This document shows, piece by piece, positions 1 to 12,457 of a stretch of DNA of 64,000 nt. The stretch comes from Pseudomonas svalbardensis. Its GTDB lineage: Bacteria > Pseudomonadota > Gammaproteobacteria > Pseudomonadales > Pseudomonadaceae. The notes beneath the pieces are model-generated. The model worked only from the letters and a program-made list of their open reading frames with translations. It was not told where the DNA came from and ran no database searches. Each line of letters opens with the position of its first letter. The first letter of the stretch is position 1. Location: contig NZ_CP125619.1 in assembly GCF_030053115.1 (NCBI RefSeq), positions 4,785,501 to 4,849,500 on the forward strand, given 5' to 3'. The translations under genes were made by a program, and so were the position numbers.

Positions 1-1720
<1,720 letters not shown>

Positions 1721-1815
1721 GCTATCTCCTCAAACGGGCCGCTTGCGCCACCCGTGAAACTCGCTGCTTTTTAGGCATTCTTTCCAAGCAATCTTTCCAG
1801 GCGTAGCAGCAGGTG

Positions 1816-2835
1816 TTAAACCGCCACCAGGCGCACGCTGGCACCTTCGCCTACGCCCAAGGCTTCGGCCGCTTCAAGATCCAGGGTCACGGGTTTGCCC
1901 GGCGCGTAATCGAGCTCAAGCAAAACGGCGCGGTAATCCTGCAACTGAGCGTTGGCCACCAGGTACTGACGACCGGCGCCTTTGACCGGCTCGCCGATTT
2001 TCACCGGGACTACACGGCTCTGAGCGATCGAACGGATCCCCGAGACACGGGCATGCAGGGTCGGGCCGCCGTCGAAAATGTCGATGTAGTGATCGGTCTC
2101 GAAGCCTTCGCGCATCAGTATGTCGAAGGTGATCTGCGCGCGCGGGTGCACCTGACCCATCGCCTCTTGAGCGGAGTCCGGCAGCAACGGCACATAGATC
2201 GGGTAATGCGGCATCAACTCGGCCAGGAACGTCCGGCTCTTCAGACCGCACAGACGCTCGGCAGCGGCGTAGTTGAGGTCGAAGAAATTACGGCCAATTG
2301 CATCCCAGAACGGCGAATCACCGTTTTCATCGCTATAACCGACGATCTCGGTCACCACAGAATCGGCGAAACGCTCCGGATGGCTGGCCACGAACAGCAA
2401 GCGACCCCGGGAGTTGAGTTCCGACCAAGCCGACCCCACCAGCTCCGGCAGCACGTAGAAACTGGTCAGCAAACTGTTGCCGGTCAGGTCGTGGCACTGG
2501 GAGAGCACGTGGATCTTGTTGTGAATCTTCAGCTCGCGAGAGGCGTGCACAAAGGTTTCATTACGGAAGCTGTAGAACGGCTCGGAATAGCCGGCCGACG
2601 CAACAATGGCCGAGCAACCCACCAGTTTGCCGGTGGCGGTGTCTTCGAGGACGAAGAAATAGCTCTCTTCACCGTTGAAGCTGACTTCGGCGGCGAACGA
2701 GGCTTCGCTTGCTGCGATCTTGTCGCTCAGGCGTTCAACGTCATCCGGCAAGGAAGTGACACCAATCGGGCTGTCCGCAGCCAGACGCTGTACCTCGCCC
2801 AGATCAGCCATTTGCGCGGGGCGCATCACCAGCAT
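1816..2835 (-). CDS. aruF: Arginine/ornithine N-succinyltransferase, alpha subunit
   Basis: 339 residues starting MLVMRPAQMADLGEVQ. The ATG at 2835 is preceded by a strong AAGGAG ribosome site; the open frame continues upstream but that part runs into repeat DNA and is not family-like. Paralogous to the neighbouring beta subunit, with the same core motifs (YSFRNETFVHASRELKIHNK, DLTGNSLLTSFYV). The two subunits form the succinyltransferase of the AST pathway. Between it and aruC lies a hairpin and a REPIN, which may lower or stabilise the downstream message. Confidence 0.94.
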   Translation of the reverse strand: MLVMRPAQMADLGEVQRLAADSPIGVTSLPDDVERLSDKIAASEASFAAEVSFNGEESYFFVLEDTATGKLVGCSAIVASAGYSEPFYSFRNETFVHASRELKIHNKIHVLSQCHDLTGNSLLTSFYVLPELVGSAWSELNSRGRLLFVASHPERFADSVVTEIVGYSDENGDSPFWDAIGRNFFDLNYAAAERLCGLKSRTFLAELMPHYPIYVPLLPDSAQEAMGQVHPRAQITFDILMREGFETDHYIDIFDGGPTLHARVSGIRSIAQSRVVPVKIGEPVKGAGRQYLVANAQLQDYRAVLLELDYAPGKPVTLDLEAAEALGVGEGASVRLVAV

Positions 2836-2887
2836 GGTGTCACTCCTTTCTCGAAAAACTCTTTTGGGGGAAATAAGCCGAACCCTT

Positions 2888-2977
2888 GTAGGAGCGAAGC
2901 TTGCTCGCGAAGGCGGTGTGTCAGCCGTTGATGACGGTGGCTGACACGACCCATTCGCGAGCAAGCTTCGCTCGTAC
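2888..2977. repeat. REPIN-type inverted repeat (GTAGGAGCGAAGCTTGCTCGCGA family)
   Basis: Two outer arms (GTAGGAGCGAAGCTTGCTCG and its near complement) flank an inner inverted repeat GTGTCAGCC/GGCTGACAC. This is the usual paired-REP structure of fluorescent pseudomonads. It sits between aruC and aruF. Confidence 0.85.
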
Positions 2978-2995
2978 AGAGAGCGGGTACGGCAT

Positions 2996-3032
2996 AAAAA
3001 TGGGTTCGACGCCTGAAATGTCAGGCGTCGAA
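2996..3032 (-). terminator. Hairpin downstream of aruC, terminator or attenuator
   Basis: Perfect 12-bp inverted repeat TTCGACGCCTGA/TCAGGCGTCGAA with a 4-nt loop at 3005-3032. In the direction of aru transcription it is followed by CCCA and a run of five T. The T run is displaced, so this may attenuate rather than terminate, letting part of the transcription continue into aruFGD. Confidence 0.6.
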
Positions 3033-3039
3033 ATAACTA

Positions 3040-4359
<1,320 letters not shown>

Positions 4360-4389
4360 TTATAGCGCAAACCCCGGTTTCAGCCGGGT

Positions 4390-4405
4390 TTACGGCAATG
4401 CGACA
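4390..4405 (-). promoter_or_regulatory. Candidate ArgR box upstream of aruC
   Basis: On the minus strand TGTCGCATTGCCGTAA fits the pseudomonad ArgR half-site TGTCGC-N8-AA exactly. Ten bases (TGTCGCATTG) are identical to a site upstream of aotJ. It lies 130 bp from the aruC start codon. Just on the gene side there is also a short inverted repeat, AACCCCGG/CCGGGTT. Confidence 0.6.
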
Positions 4406-4547
4406 TATAGCGTCGCAAAGGCGCAGTTTAAACTGCCGACACAGGTTATAGGCAGGGTTGTCGAGCGGTGCGGTAAATATGTACCGCACGGAACCGATCA
4501 TCGTCTGTTTTGCTGGCGGCTCATTCAAAACGCTAAGGGAATAGCGC

Positions 4548-7500
4548 ATGAGCCGATACGAGAACGATCGCCTTTCCACTACTGGAGGCAGTCAATCCGC
4601 TACGCAACCGGACGATCACTACCATCATCTGTTCAACAATCTGCCCGTCTGGGTATTAGAAGCATCGTCCAGTACACACCGAGCTCTCAAGAACGCCACG
4701 CTTATGACGCCGGACTGGCATGGCACCGCAACACCGCTGCAGCACCAGTCGCTGAAAAAGATCAGTCAGGAACACTGGACCCATCGAAATCGTCTGGACT
4801 CAATGCTGTCGAAGCTGCGAAGCGCACAAGCCTTTGCCGAACCGCTGCTGAGCGACGCCCTGAAAACCCGGTTTGACCTGGATCTGGACGTCAAAACCAC
4901 CTTCCTGCGCCTGTACATCCCTCAAACCGTGCCGCTTTTCGGAATCAAGACTGGCGCCGCGCGCACCTGGACCGTGTCGATGCTCGACGCCGCCCTGCAT
5001 AACTTTCAGGAATCGGAAACAGCGGCAGGGGCTTACGAGTCAGCCTCGACGTTCATCACCAAACCTTCGCCCACAGGGCAGTTCGATACGCTGCCAGCGG
5101 TCAAGCAAAAGCTCACCATCCCGGCCTTTGCCCGGTTATGCCGGGAACTGGATATCGGCGCCCGGTACAACGCTTACCTCAAAGACAATCTGGGGCTGTC
5201 CAACCCGGTGGCCGGTGCGGTGTTGAAATCGAAGGTGATCGGCTCGCACAAAACAGCACTCAAATCTGCGCTGCAGATGGCGCAAGTCCGAAAGGATATT
5301 TCAGCGGATGCCCATCTCTCGATCCAGCGCATTCTGGAAGGGCGTTGGGGTGCTCGACTGGATGGGCAGCCGCTGCAGGGTCACGACCTGACAATGATGT
5401 CCTCCTCGCTGACCGGCATTGTTATTTTCGCGGCGAGCCTGGAGCGCGCACGCACGGCAACACGGATCATTGCCTACATTCCCGATGATCCAGAGCATCC
5501 TCTCAAGGAATACCCGAACACATTGGCGTTCATGGCCGAGCTGACCCGCAAACTGCGCTCGCCCGCTTATCAAACGTTCTTCAGTCGCTTCGTCGACCAC
5601 AAGGAAAGAGGACATTTTTTCGCTGACCTCAATCGTCGCCTCCAGCGCGTGACCTGGCATCAACACCGACATGGCGACCCACTGCCGAGCTGGCGCGAAA
5701 CGCCCATCGACAAGCCTGATTTGCGGTTTTCGGCGATCCCGTTCAGAGCGGACCTGTGGAACCATCTCTATCAGCGACAGCTGAACAAGATCCTCAACGA
5801 TGCAAGCACGCTCGCCGTCTCCACCGCCACTGCCGACAGCAACGCGCGATGGGTATTGTGGAATGCCTTCAGCAAAGTGGCCTCGACAATCCTTGAAATC
5901 GCGACGTTCGTTGCGCTGCCTTTCGTCCCGTTTCTCGGCGAATTGATGCTCGGCTACATGGCCTACCAGTTACTCGACGAAACCTTCGAAGGCATAGTGG
6001 ACCTGGCTGAAGGGCTGAAAACAGAAGCGTTCAGGCATCTGATGACGTTCGTCGAAACGGTGGTTCAGGTGGGAACATTTGCGGTGGGCGGCGCCATCGC
6101 AGCCCGAACCCTCAGCCGTCTGCTCTCTCGTGAAGCTATTGCGCTTGTCGACCCACTCAAACCCGTCACAACGCCCAAAGGAAAAACCCGCTACTGGAAG
6201 CCGAATCTCAAGCCTTACGAACAGGCACTCATTTTGCCGGAAGGAGTAAAACCGGATCATCTCGGTCTCTATCAAAACGAGGGCAAGACGCTGCTGCCAT
6301 TGGAGGGAAAACTGTATGCCGTGAAGCCCGACCGTGTGCCAGGCACATTTCAGATTGAGCATCCGAAACGAACTGATGCCTATCAGCCGCCTCTGCTGCA
6401 TAACAACCACGGCGCCTGGCACACAGAGCTGGAGCAACCGCTGAACTGGGACCGGGAAAAGGTCATGCGCCGCCTCGGCCATAGCGTCGAGTCGTTCACC
6501 AACGCCGAGCGCGAACAGATCCTGCGGGTCAGCGGTTACCACGACAACGTAGTGCGCGAAATGCATGTCGAACATTATCGTCCGCCTTCGCTGCTGACAG
6601 ACACGATCAAGCGCTTCAGGATCAACCGGGACATTGAAACTTTTATCGAACAGATCGGCAGCGACCAGCCCGAGCGCTATCGCAAGGCTGATCTGATCCT
6701 GCAACATCAATTACTGACCAGCTACGACGATTGGCCTGTCGACACGCCAATGCCGGCACCGGAAACCCAAACACAAGCCTTCAGAAAACAAACGGCCGAA
6801 CTTGCCCTGAAGCATCAAAAATCGCTGTTCGAGACACGCTATCGCGCGCAGGAGAAAACCGACAACGTGCAGGTCCAGCGGCTGCTCGACGACGTGCATG
6901 GATTGCCGACCGATGTCGCGCAAGAGCTGGTGAGCAATGCAACCGGGACCGAGTTACGCCAGCTGCACAACGGTCGCGCGCCCCAACGGCTCAAGGAAGC
7001 AGCACTAAAAGCCATGGAGGCCGTACGCGCAACCCGAGCCTGTGAAGGCCTTTATGCCGACGTTTTGGACAACACCAACACCCACCGATTGGCCTTGCAT
7101 AGCCTGAGTTCGCTGCCCGGCTTTCCCGCCGAACTGCGTATTGAAGTGAGGGATTACACCCATGACGGACTTGTGCGCGACAGCATTGGCCAGGCCGATG
7201 CGCCAATCCTGAAAACACTGGTGCGCGCCGAAGACGGCACTTACCAGGTTTATCAAGACAGCGAATCGGTGCCCGGTGATTTTTATCAGGGACTCTTTCA
7301 AGCGTTGCCGCAAGCACAGCGTAATGCATTGAGCCCATCGATCACTGATGCTCAGACACTCAAACTACGCATCACCGAACATGCACTGGACCAACCGGCA
7401 CTACGCAAGCTGTTCGCAAAAAATCCCAATCGAAAACCGTTCTACGATCCGACGACCATGCGCTTGCCTGGCGGCTCAAATGGATACCAGCGCAGCCCCT

Positions 7501-9413
7501 CCCCGACGCCATCCCTCAACGACCGTGTTCGCGAGGTTTACCCCAGCCTTTCCGAGGAGGAACTCCAGTCTGTTGTTCTCCAGTTACAAACGCATCCCGA
7601 TGGCGCGCGCATGGAGCTCTCACGCCTGTCCAGCGAGCTCTCGCGACTTCATCAGGACCTGAACACCTGGATAAATGACTCGCCCACTGTTCATCCGCAA
7701 ACCCGAGCCCCCTTGAACGAATTGGAACGACAGGCTGCTCAACACAATCGCAGGCTGCTGGCCCAGGAAATCCAGCGCAGCTGGCGCCGACAATCAGAGC
7801 GGGACTTCGATGGCCCGGATGACACACCGCGCTACGCACTCAGATTTGCCGAGCCGATTCTTGGCGATCTACCGACGCTGACGGCCGATTTCCCCCATGT
7901 GTCATTGCTGTCCCTTGAAGGGAGTCATGCTGTGCAGGGTGTTCCCGAGTTTCTTCAGCGCTTCACCAGCTTGCGCCGCCTCGATTTAAAACGCTTTTCC
8001 CTGACGTCCCTCCCCGAGGCCATTCCTCGAATGACGGACCTTGATGCGCTGGTGTTAAGCGATTGCGGAATCAGGTTCGATGCAGCCAACTGGGCGAAAC
8101 TGTCTTCATTGAACAAGCTGGTCATGCTGGATCTGTACCAGAACCCGTTCACTATGGTGCCCAGTGTCGAATCTATGCCTGAGCTTGTTCACCTGGACCT
8201 GAGTCGTACCGGCCTGACCGACATTCCCGACAGCGTAGTTCGCCACCCCAAACTTGATACCGCCAAGCTGCTACACAACCGGATCAGTGAGCTGCCTTCG
8301 CAATTATTCGAAAGCCCGGTGTACACCAAACGCGCAATACACCTGACGCACAACCCACTTTCGGATAACGCCCGACAACTGATCAAGCATCACTACTTCG
8401 ACAGCTCATACGATTTGGGTATCTATGCCCCAGAGGCGGACATCAACCGAGTCAGGGCGCTGTACCCGAACCTGGAGGTCGAACAGGCGAGCGAGTTTGT
8501 CTATGAACTGGCAGGCACACTGGCAGACGGCCGGATCGAGCTGACAAACCTTGAAGCGGAGTTGGCACAGCTGAGCAACGACCTGGCGGTATGGACAGCC
8601 GACCTTCCGGCCCAACACCCGTTGACGGGCGAACCGTTCACCGCCCAACAACAGCTTGTCGAGCACATGAACCGCGACCAGTTCAAACAGACACTGGAGC
8701 AGTGCTGGCGGCATGAAAGCGAACAGGATGATTTCAATGAGGCGCTGGAGCCCACCTATGAACTCGTTTTCGAATCCCACACCAACGACGACCTGCCTAC
8801 CCTGAACGCCGACTTCAGTCATGTGACATCGCTGGAGTTACGCAGCGCCGACGGAGTGACCCGCGCCGGGCGTTTTCTGGAGTCTTTCCCCAACCTCAAA
8901 AGCCTCAGACTGCGCGACTGTAATCTGGGCAACATTCCCGATGCTGTGTTCAAGATGGGTCAACTGCGGTCGCTGTCGCTCCCTGAATGCCGCGTCAGAC
9001 TGTCAGCGGAATCGGCAAGTGCGCTGGCGGGAATGGAACAGCTCGATTATCTCGATCTGGCCCACAACCCCCTGGGGCAAACGCCTGACCTGAGTCAGAT
9101 GATGGAGCTCGCTACCGTACTGCTGAATGACACCGGTATCACCGAAATACCGCACGGCCTGCTGCAAATGACAGAGCTGGACTGGGCCGACCTCAGTGGC
9201 AACGCCATCACCGAAGTCCCCAGCGACGTGCTGGAACTACCGGTGGAAATCGCTGAAAACATCAGTTTTCGAGATAATCGGTTTTCCGGGGAGAGCCTGC
9301 TACGACTGATCGGTTACTTCGAACGGACGGGCATGGACTTTGGCGTGGACGAGTTGATCAATCGAGGAGAGATGGATATCTCGACTTCTGAAGGCTCCGA
9401 CATGGAGGAGTAA
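4548..9413 (+). CDS. Very large DUF6543 / leucine-rich-repeat protein with duplicated C-terminal module
   Basis: 1621 residues. Residues about 20-970 look like the DUF6543 (dermonecrotic-toxin-like) region of pseudomonad LRR proteins, with a hydrophobic patch near 445-520. Two tandem modules follow at 991-1299 and 1300-1605. Each opens with a helical stretch (NDRVREVYPSLSEEEL and INRVRALYPNLEVEQ) and ends in a block of leucine-rich repeats (about 1115-1275 and 1425-1590). Relatives known to me often carry a C-terminal NEL-type E3 ubiquitin ligase domain, but this protein stops right after the second LRR block with an acidic tail. No signal peptide is seen. Possibly an effector or toxin-like protein acting on hosts or protists, which is inference. 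It stands alone between the aru and aot operons. Confidence 0.8.
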   Translation: MSRYENDRLSTTGGSQSATQPDDHYHHLFNNLPVWVLEASSSTHRALKNATLMTPDWHGTATPLQHQSLKKISQEHWTHRNRLDSMLSKLRSAQAFAEPLLSDALKTRFDLDLDVKTTFLRLYIPQTVPLFGIKTGAARTWTVSMLDAALHNFQESETAAGAYESASTFITKPSPTGQFDTLPAVKQKLTIPAFARLCRELDIGARYNAYLKDNLGLSNPVAGAVLKSKVIGSHKTALKSALQMAQVRKDISADAHLSIQRILEGRWGARLDGQPLQGHDLTMMSSSLTGIVIFAASLERARTATRIIAYIPDDPEHPLKEYPNTLAFMAELTRKLRSPAYQTFFSRFVDHKERGHFFADLNRRLQRVTWHQHRHGDPLPSWRETPIDKPDLRFSAIPFRADLWNHLYQRQLNKILNDASTLAVSTATADSNARWVLWNAFSKVASTILEIATFVALPFVPFLGELMLGYMAYQLLDETFEGIVDLAEGLKTEAFRHLMTFVETVVQVGTFAVGGAIAARTLSRLLSREAIALVDPLKPVTTPKGKTRYWKPNLKPYEQALILPEGVKPDHLGLYQNEGKTLLPLEGKLYAVKPDRVPGTFQIEHPKRTDAYQPPLLHNNHGAWHTELEQPLNWDREKVMRRLGHSVESFTNAEREQILRVSGYHDNVVREMHVEHYRPPSLLTDTIKRFRINRDIETFIEQIGSDQPERYRKADLILQHQLLTSYDDWPVDTPMPAPETQTQAFRKQTAELALKHQKSLFETRYRAQEKTDNVQVQRLLDDVHGLPTDVAQELVSNATGTELRQLHNGRAPQRLKEAALKAMEAVRATRACEGLYADVLDNTNTHRLALHSLSSLPGFPAELRIEVRDYTHDGLVRDSIGQADAPILKTLVRAEDGTYQVYQDSESVPGDFYQGLFQALPQAQRNALSPSITDAQTLKLRITEHALDQPALRKLFAKNPNRKPFYDPTTMRLPGGSNGYQRSPSPTPSLNDRVREVYPSLSEEELQSVVLQLQTHPDGARMELSRLSSELSRLHQDLNTWINDSPTVHPQTRAPLNELERQAAQHNRRLLAQEIQRSWRRQSERDFDGPDDTPRYALRFAEPILGDLPTLTADFPHVSLLSLEGSHAVQGVPEFLQRFTSLRRLDLKRFSLTSLPEAIPRMTDLDALVLSDCGIRFDAANWAKLSSLNKLVMLDLYQNPFTMVPSVESMPELVHLDLSRTGLTDIPDSVVRHPKLDTAKLLHNRISELPSQLFESPVYTKRAIHLTHNPLSDNARQLIKHHYFDSSYDLGIYAPEADINRVRALYPNLEVEQASEFVYELAGTLADGRIELTNLEAELAQLSNDLAVWTADLPAQHPLTGEPFTAQQQLVEHMNRDQFKQTLEQCWRHESEQDDFNEALEPTYELVFESHTNDDLPTLNADFSHVTSLELRSADGVTRAGRFLESFPNLKSLRLRDCNLGNIPDAVFKMGQLRSLSLPECRVRLSAESASALAGMEQLDYLDLAHNPLGQTPDLSQMMELATVLLNDTGITEIPHGLLQMTELDWADLSGNAITEVPSDVLELPVEIAENISFRDNRFSGESLLRLIGYFERTGMDFGVDELINRGEMDISTSEGSDMEE

Positions 9414-9445
9414 ATCAGCCTTCAGCAGGTGGCGTGGTTGCTCTG

Positions 9446-10426
9446 TCACCCACGCTCCGAGGGCACCGACGACAATTCGAACGGACTGCTGCTGCGCCGC
9501 TGGTTGCGATCTTCCCGCGGCGTGGCACCGAAGAAGTTGCGGTAGGCGCTGGAGAAATGCGGCCCCGAGGAGAAGCCACACGACAGGCCGATCTGGATGA
9601 TCGACTTGCTGGTTTGCATCAACATCTGCCGGGCCTTGTTCAGGCGCAGTTCCAGGTAGTACTGGCTCGGCACACGGTTGAGGTATTGCTTGAAGATCCG
9701 CTCCAGCTGCCGACGGGACACGCACACATGCTGGGCGATTTCGTCGGTGGTCAGCGGCTCTTCGATGTTGGCTTCCATCAGCAACACCGCTTGGGTGAGC
9801 TTCGGATGGCTGGAACCGAGACGGTTCTGCAGCGGAATGCGCTGACGCTCGCCACCCTCGCGGATGCGCTCCACCACCAATTCTTCCGACACCGCACCAG
9901 CCAGTTCTGCGCCGTGATCACGGGCCAGCACGGCCAGCAACAAGTCGAGTACCGACAGGCCGCCGCACGCGGTCAGACGATCGCGATCCCAGTCGAACAG
10001 ATGACTGGTGGCGATGACTTTCGGGAAACGTTCGGTGAAATCGTCCTGCCAGCGCCAATGCACGGCAGCGCGATAACCGTCGAGCAAACCCAGTTGGGCC
10101 AGCGGGTAAACACCGGCGGACAAACCGCCAATCACACAGCCAGCACGCACCAGTTGTTTCAGCGCACTGCTGAGTGCCGGCGCGAGTGAGGTCGGTGGCT
10201 CATCGGCGAGCAGAAACAATTTCTGGAAGTTTTCGAGCTTCCCGGCCCACGGCTCACCCGGCAATTGCCAGGCGCCTTCGGTCGGCGGTTCGGCCTGCAA
10301 AAACGACAGTTCGTAGACAACGTCCGGATGCACACGCTGGGCAACACGCAAGGCCTCCTCAGCCAGCGCAAGCGTCAGTGCTTTAGTGCTGGGCCAAATC
10401 AGGAAACCAATTCGATGGGCAGTCAT
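9446..10426 (-). CDS. argR: Arginine-responsive AraC-family regulator ArgR
   Basis: 326 residues from the ATG at 10426 (MTAHRIGFLIWP); an in-frame TTG lies 9 bp upstream. The N-terminal half is a DJ-1/PfpI amidotransferase-like ligand domain (AGCVIGGLSAGVYPLAQLGL). The C-terminal about 100 residues form the AraC double HTH (TDEIAQHVCVSRRQLERIF and IIQIGLSCGFSSGPHFS). In Pseudomonas, ArgR activates aru and aot and represses biosynthetic genes. It is the last gene of the aot operon, 113 bp after aotP, with an inverted repeat in the gap. Confidence 0.95.
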   Translation of the reverse strand: MTAHRIGFLIWPSTKALTLALAEEALRVAQRVHPDVVYELSFLQAEPPTEGAWQLPGEPWAGKLENFQKLFLLADEPPTSLAPALSSALKQLVRAGCVIGGLSAGVYPLAQLGLLDGYRAAVHWRWQDDFTERFPKVIATSHLFDWDRDRLTACGGLSVLDLLLAVLARDHGAELAGAVSEELVVERIREGGERQRIPLQNRLGSSHPKLTQAVLLMEANIEEPLTTDEIAQHVCVSRRQLERIFKQYLNRVPSQYYLELRLNKARQMLMQTSKSIIQIGLSCGFSSGPHFSSAYRNFFGATPREDRNQRRSSSPFELSSVPSERG

Positions 10427-10470
10427 GGCGGGCAATCCGAAACGAAAACACTGTTAGAAGCCGAAAGCGG

Positions 10471-10524
10471 CTGCAACCAAATTAGACCATCTGGCGCGCG
10501 GTGCGCAGCATGACCTAATTTGGT
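10471..10524. promoter_or_regulatory. Inverted repeat between aotP and argR
   Basis: ACCAAATTAG (10476-10485) is perfectly repeated in inverse as CTAATTTGGT (10515-10524). Pairing continues inward with two mismatches over 15 bp, around a GC-rich centre. It could be a processing or attenuation hairpin, or an operator setting argR level apart from the transport genes. Confidence 0.5.
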
Positions 10525-10539
10525 GCGTAACGGGAGCGA

Positions 10540-11304
10540 TTACTTGAGGCTGCCCGAGAGGAATTGTTGCAAACGTTCGGACTGTGGATTGACCAGCACC
10601 TCACGCGGGTTGCCGCTTTCTTCGACGACACCTTTGTGCAGGAACACCAGCTGGTTCGACACTTCACGGGCGAAGCCCATTTCGTGCGTCACCACCACCA
10701 TGGTCCGGCCTTCCAGCGCCAGGGCCTGCATGACTTTCAGCACGTCGCCGACCAGTTCCGGGTCGAGCGCTGACGTCGGTTCGTCGAACAACATCACCTC
10801 AGGCTCCATCGCCAGCGCACGGGCAATCGCCACACGCTGCTGCTCGCCGCCGGACATGTGACCCGGGTAAGCGTCTTTGCGATGGGCGACACCGACCTTG
10901 TTCAGGTAGTGCTCGGCCTTCTCGCGGGCTTCGGCCTTGGACATGCCGAGCACGTGGACCGGCGCTTCCATGATGTTTTCCAGCGCGGTCATGTGCGACC
11001 ACAGGTTGAAATGCTGGAACACCATCGACAGGCGCGAACGCATGCGTTGCAGCTGTTTCGGGTCGGCGGCTTTCAGCGCGCCGTCCTTGTTGGCGACCAG
11101 TTTCAGCTCTTCGTTGTTGAGCAGAATCTTGCCCGCGTGCGGCTGCTCCAGCAGGTTGATGCAGCGCAGGAAGGTACTTTTGCCGGAGCCACTGGAGCCG
11201 ATGATGCTGATCACATCGCCAGCCGCCGCTTTCAGGGACACGCCCTTGAGCACTTCGTGACTGCCATAGCGTTTATGCAGGTCTTGGACTTCAAGTTTGT
11301 ACAT
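10540..11304 (-). CDS. aotP: Arginine/ornithine ABC transporter ATP-binding protein
   Basis: 254 residues from the ATG at 11304 (MYKLEVQDLHKRYG). Walker A GSSGSGKS at 36-43, signature MSGGEQQRV and Walker B VMLFDEPTSALD place it in the HisP/GlnQ polar amino-acid ATPases. It powers the AotQ-AotM permease fed by the periplasmic binding protein AotJ. Gene order aotJQMOP-argR matches P. aeruginosa. Confidence 0.95.
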   Translation of the reverse strand: MYKLEVQDLHKRYGSHEVLKGVSLKAAAGDVISIIGSSGSGKSTFLRCINLLEQPHAGKILLNNEELKLVANKDGALKAADPKQLQRMRSRLSMVFQHFNLWSHMTALENIMEAPVHVLGMSKAEAREKAEHYLNKVGVAHRKDAYPGHMSGGEQQRVAIARALAMEPEVMLFDEPTSALDPELVGDVLKVMQALALEGRTMVVVTHEMGFAREVSNQLVFLHKGVVEESGNPREVLVNPQSERLQQFLSGSLK

Positions 11305-11331
11305 GCGGTCGGTTCTCACAAAAACAGTCAG

Positions 11332-12456
11332 TCAGTCGTTGAGCAAGCGCCCGTGACGCAGCGCTTCGCGCCCCGCCACCTTGGCCAGCCAGAAACCGGG
11401 TTGGGCATAACGCAGCCGTTCAATGGCAAACAGCACCCCGGACGTACCAGCACACACCGTGCTGACCCGATCCGATAACGGATCGATCACTTCGAAAATC
11501 TCATCGCCGGCTTCAATCCACTCACCGGGTTTACGCAAGAAACTGATCACGCCAGGGTGTGGCGCGAACAGTAATTCAGTGCCTTCGAACGGCATGCCTT
11601 CGCAAGCGTCTTGCGCAGGTTTTGGCCATTCGCCGCTGATCAGGCCTTGTTCGGCCAGAAACGCCAGAATGCCTTCAGCGTAAGCGCAGGCTTCAGCGCG
11701 ACAGGTATCGGCCTGACCACCTAATTCAATGGTAGTCGCCAGGCAGGCCAGGGGAATCTGCGCATCAGGAAACAGACGCGACAGACGCAACCACGGCAGC
11801 GAACAGGCTTCGTCAAAGGAGCTGCCGCCGGAATCTTCCGCCAACAAACCCACCTTCACGTCCAGGTGCGCGGCCAACGAACGCCATTGCGGCCAGTGTT
11901 GCGGCAAGGCGTACATGTGCAGCGCCGCTTCGGCATCGCAATGCAGATCCAGCACCACGTCAGCGGTGCAGGCATGGCTGAGCAAAATGCGTTGCATGCC
12001 TTGCAACTGACTAGCGGCTGGCGGCAATGCGGCCAGCACATCGCTCATGGCCTGACGGATCAGCTGAATATTGGCGTGCGGATCATCGCCCAGGTGCCCT
12101 TCCAGCTCGGCGGCCACTGGCGCGCTCAGCTCGACGAAATCCCGGTTGAAGTTCTTGCCGCTGCCCGCCTCAAAACGCCCTTGATGATTGCCCTGAAGCA
12201 GTTGGCCGAGGCCAAGTGGATTGGCCACCGGCACCAGTTCGATCACACCGTTGAGCAAGCCTTGAGCTTCAAGTTCGGTCAGGCGCTTTTTCAGCTCCCA
12301 AGCCGTACGCATGCCCGGCAATTCATCGGCGTGCAGGCTGGCCTGAATGTAGGCCTTGCGCCCGCCACTGCGCTCCCCATTACCGAAACAGAACACCGAA
12401 ATCTGGCGTTCGCTACCCAGGTGGTTCCACGGCAATGCATGATCGATGCGTTCCAT
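11332..12456 (-). CDS. aotO: AotO, succinylglutamate desuccinylase/aspartoacylase-family protein
   Basis: 374 residues. Metal-binding elements of the AstE/AspA zinc carboxypeptidase fold are visible: ASLHADELPGM near residue 42 and VLDLHCDAEA near residue 170. The family removes acyl groups from amino acids, but the substrate of AotO is not known. Embedded between aotM (1-bp gap) and aotP (27-bp gap), it is part of the arginine uptake operon although it is not a transporter component. Confidence 0.88.
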   Translation of the reverse strand: MERIDHALPWNHLGSERQISVFCFGNGERSGGRKAYIQASLHADELPGMRTAWELKKRLTELEAQGLLNGVIELVPVANPLGLGQLLQGNHQGRFEAGSGKNFNRDFVELSAPVAAELEGHLGDDPHANIQLIRQAMSDVLAALPPAASQLQGMQRILLSHACTADVVLDLHCDAEAALHMYALPQHWPQWRSLAAHLDVKVGLLAEDSGGSSFDEACSLPWLRLSRLFPDAQIPLACLATTIELGGQADTCRAEACAYAEGILAFLAEQGLISGEWPKPAQDACEGMPFEGTELLFAPHPGVISFLRKPGEWIEAGDEIFEVIDPLSDRVSTVCAGTSGVLFAIERLRYAQPGFWLAKVAGREALRHGRLLND

Positions 12457-12457
12457 A

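Noticed and set aside
1813..2931. Plus-strand frame of 372 codons across aruF
   Set aside because: Antisense shadow of a full-length succinyltransferase subunit.
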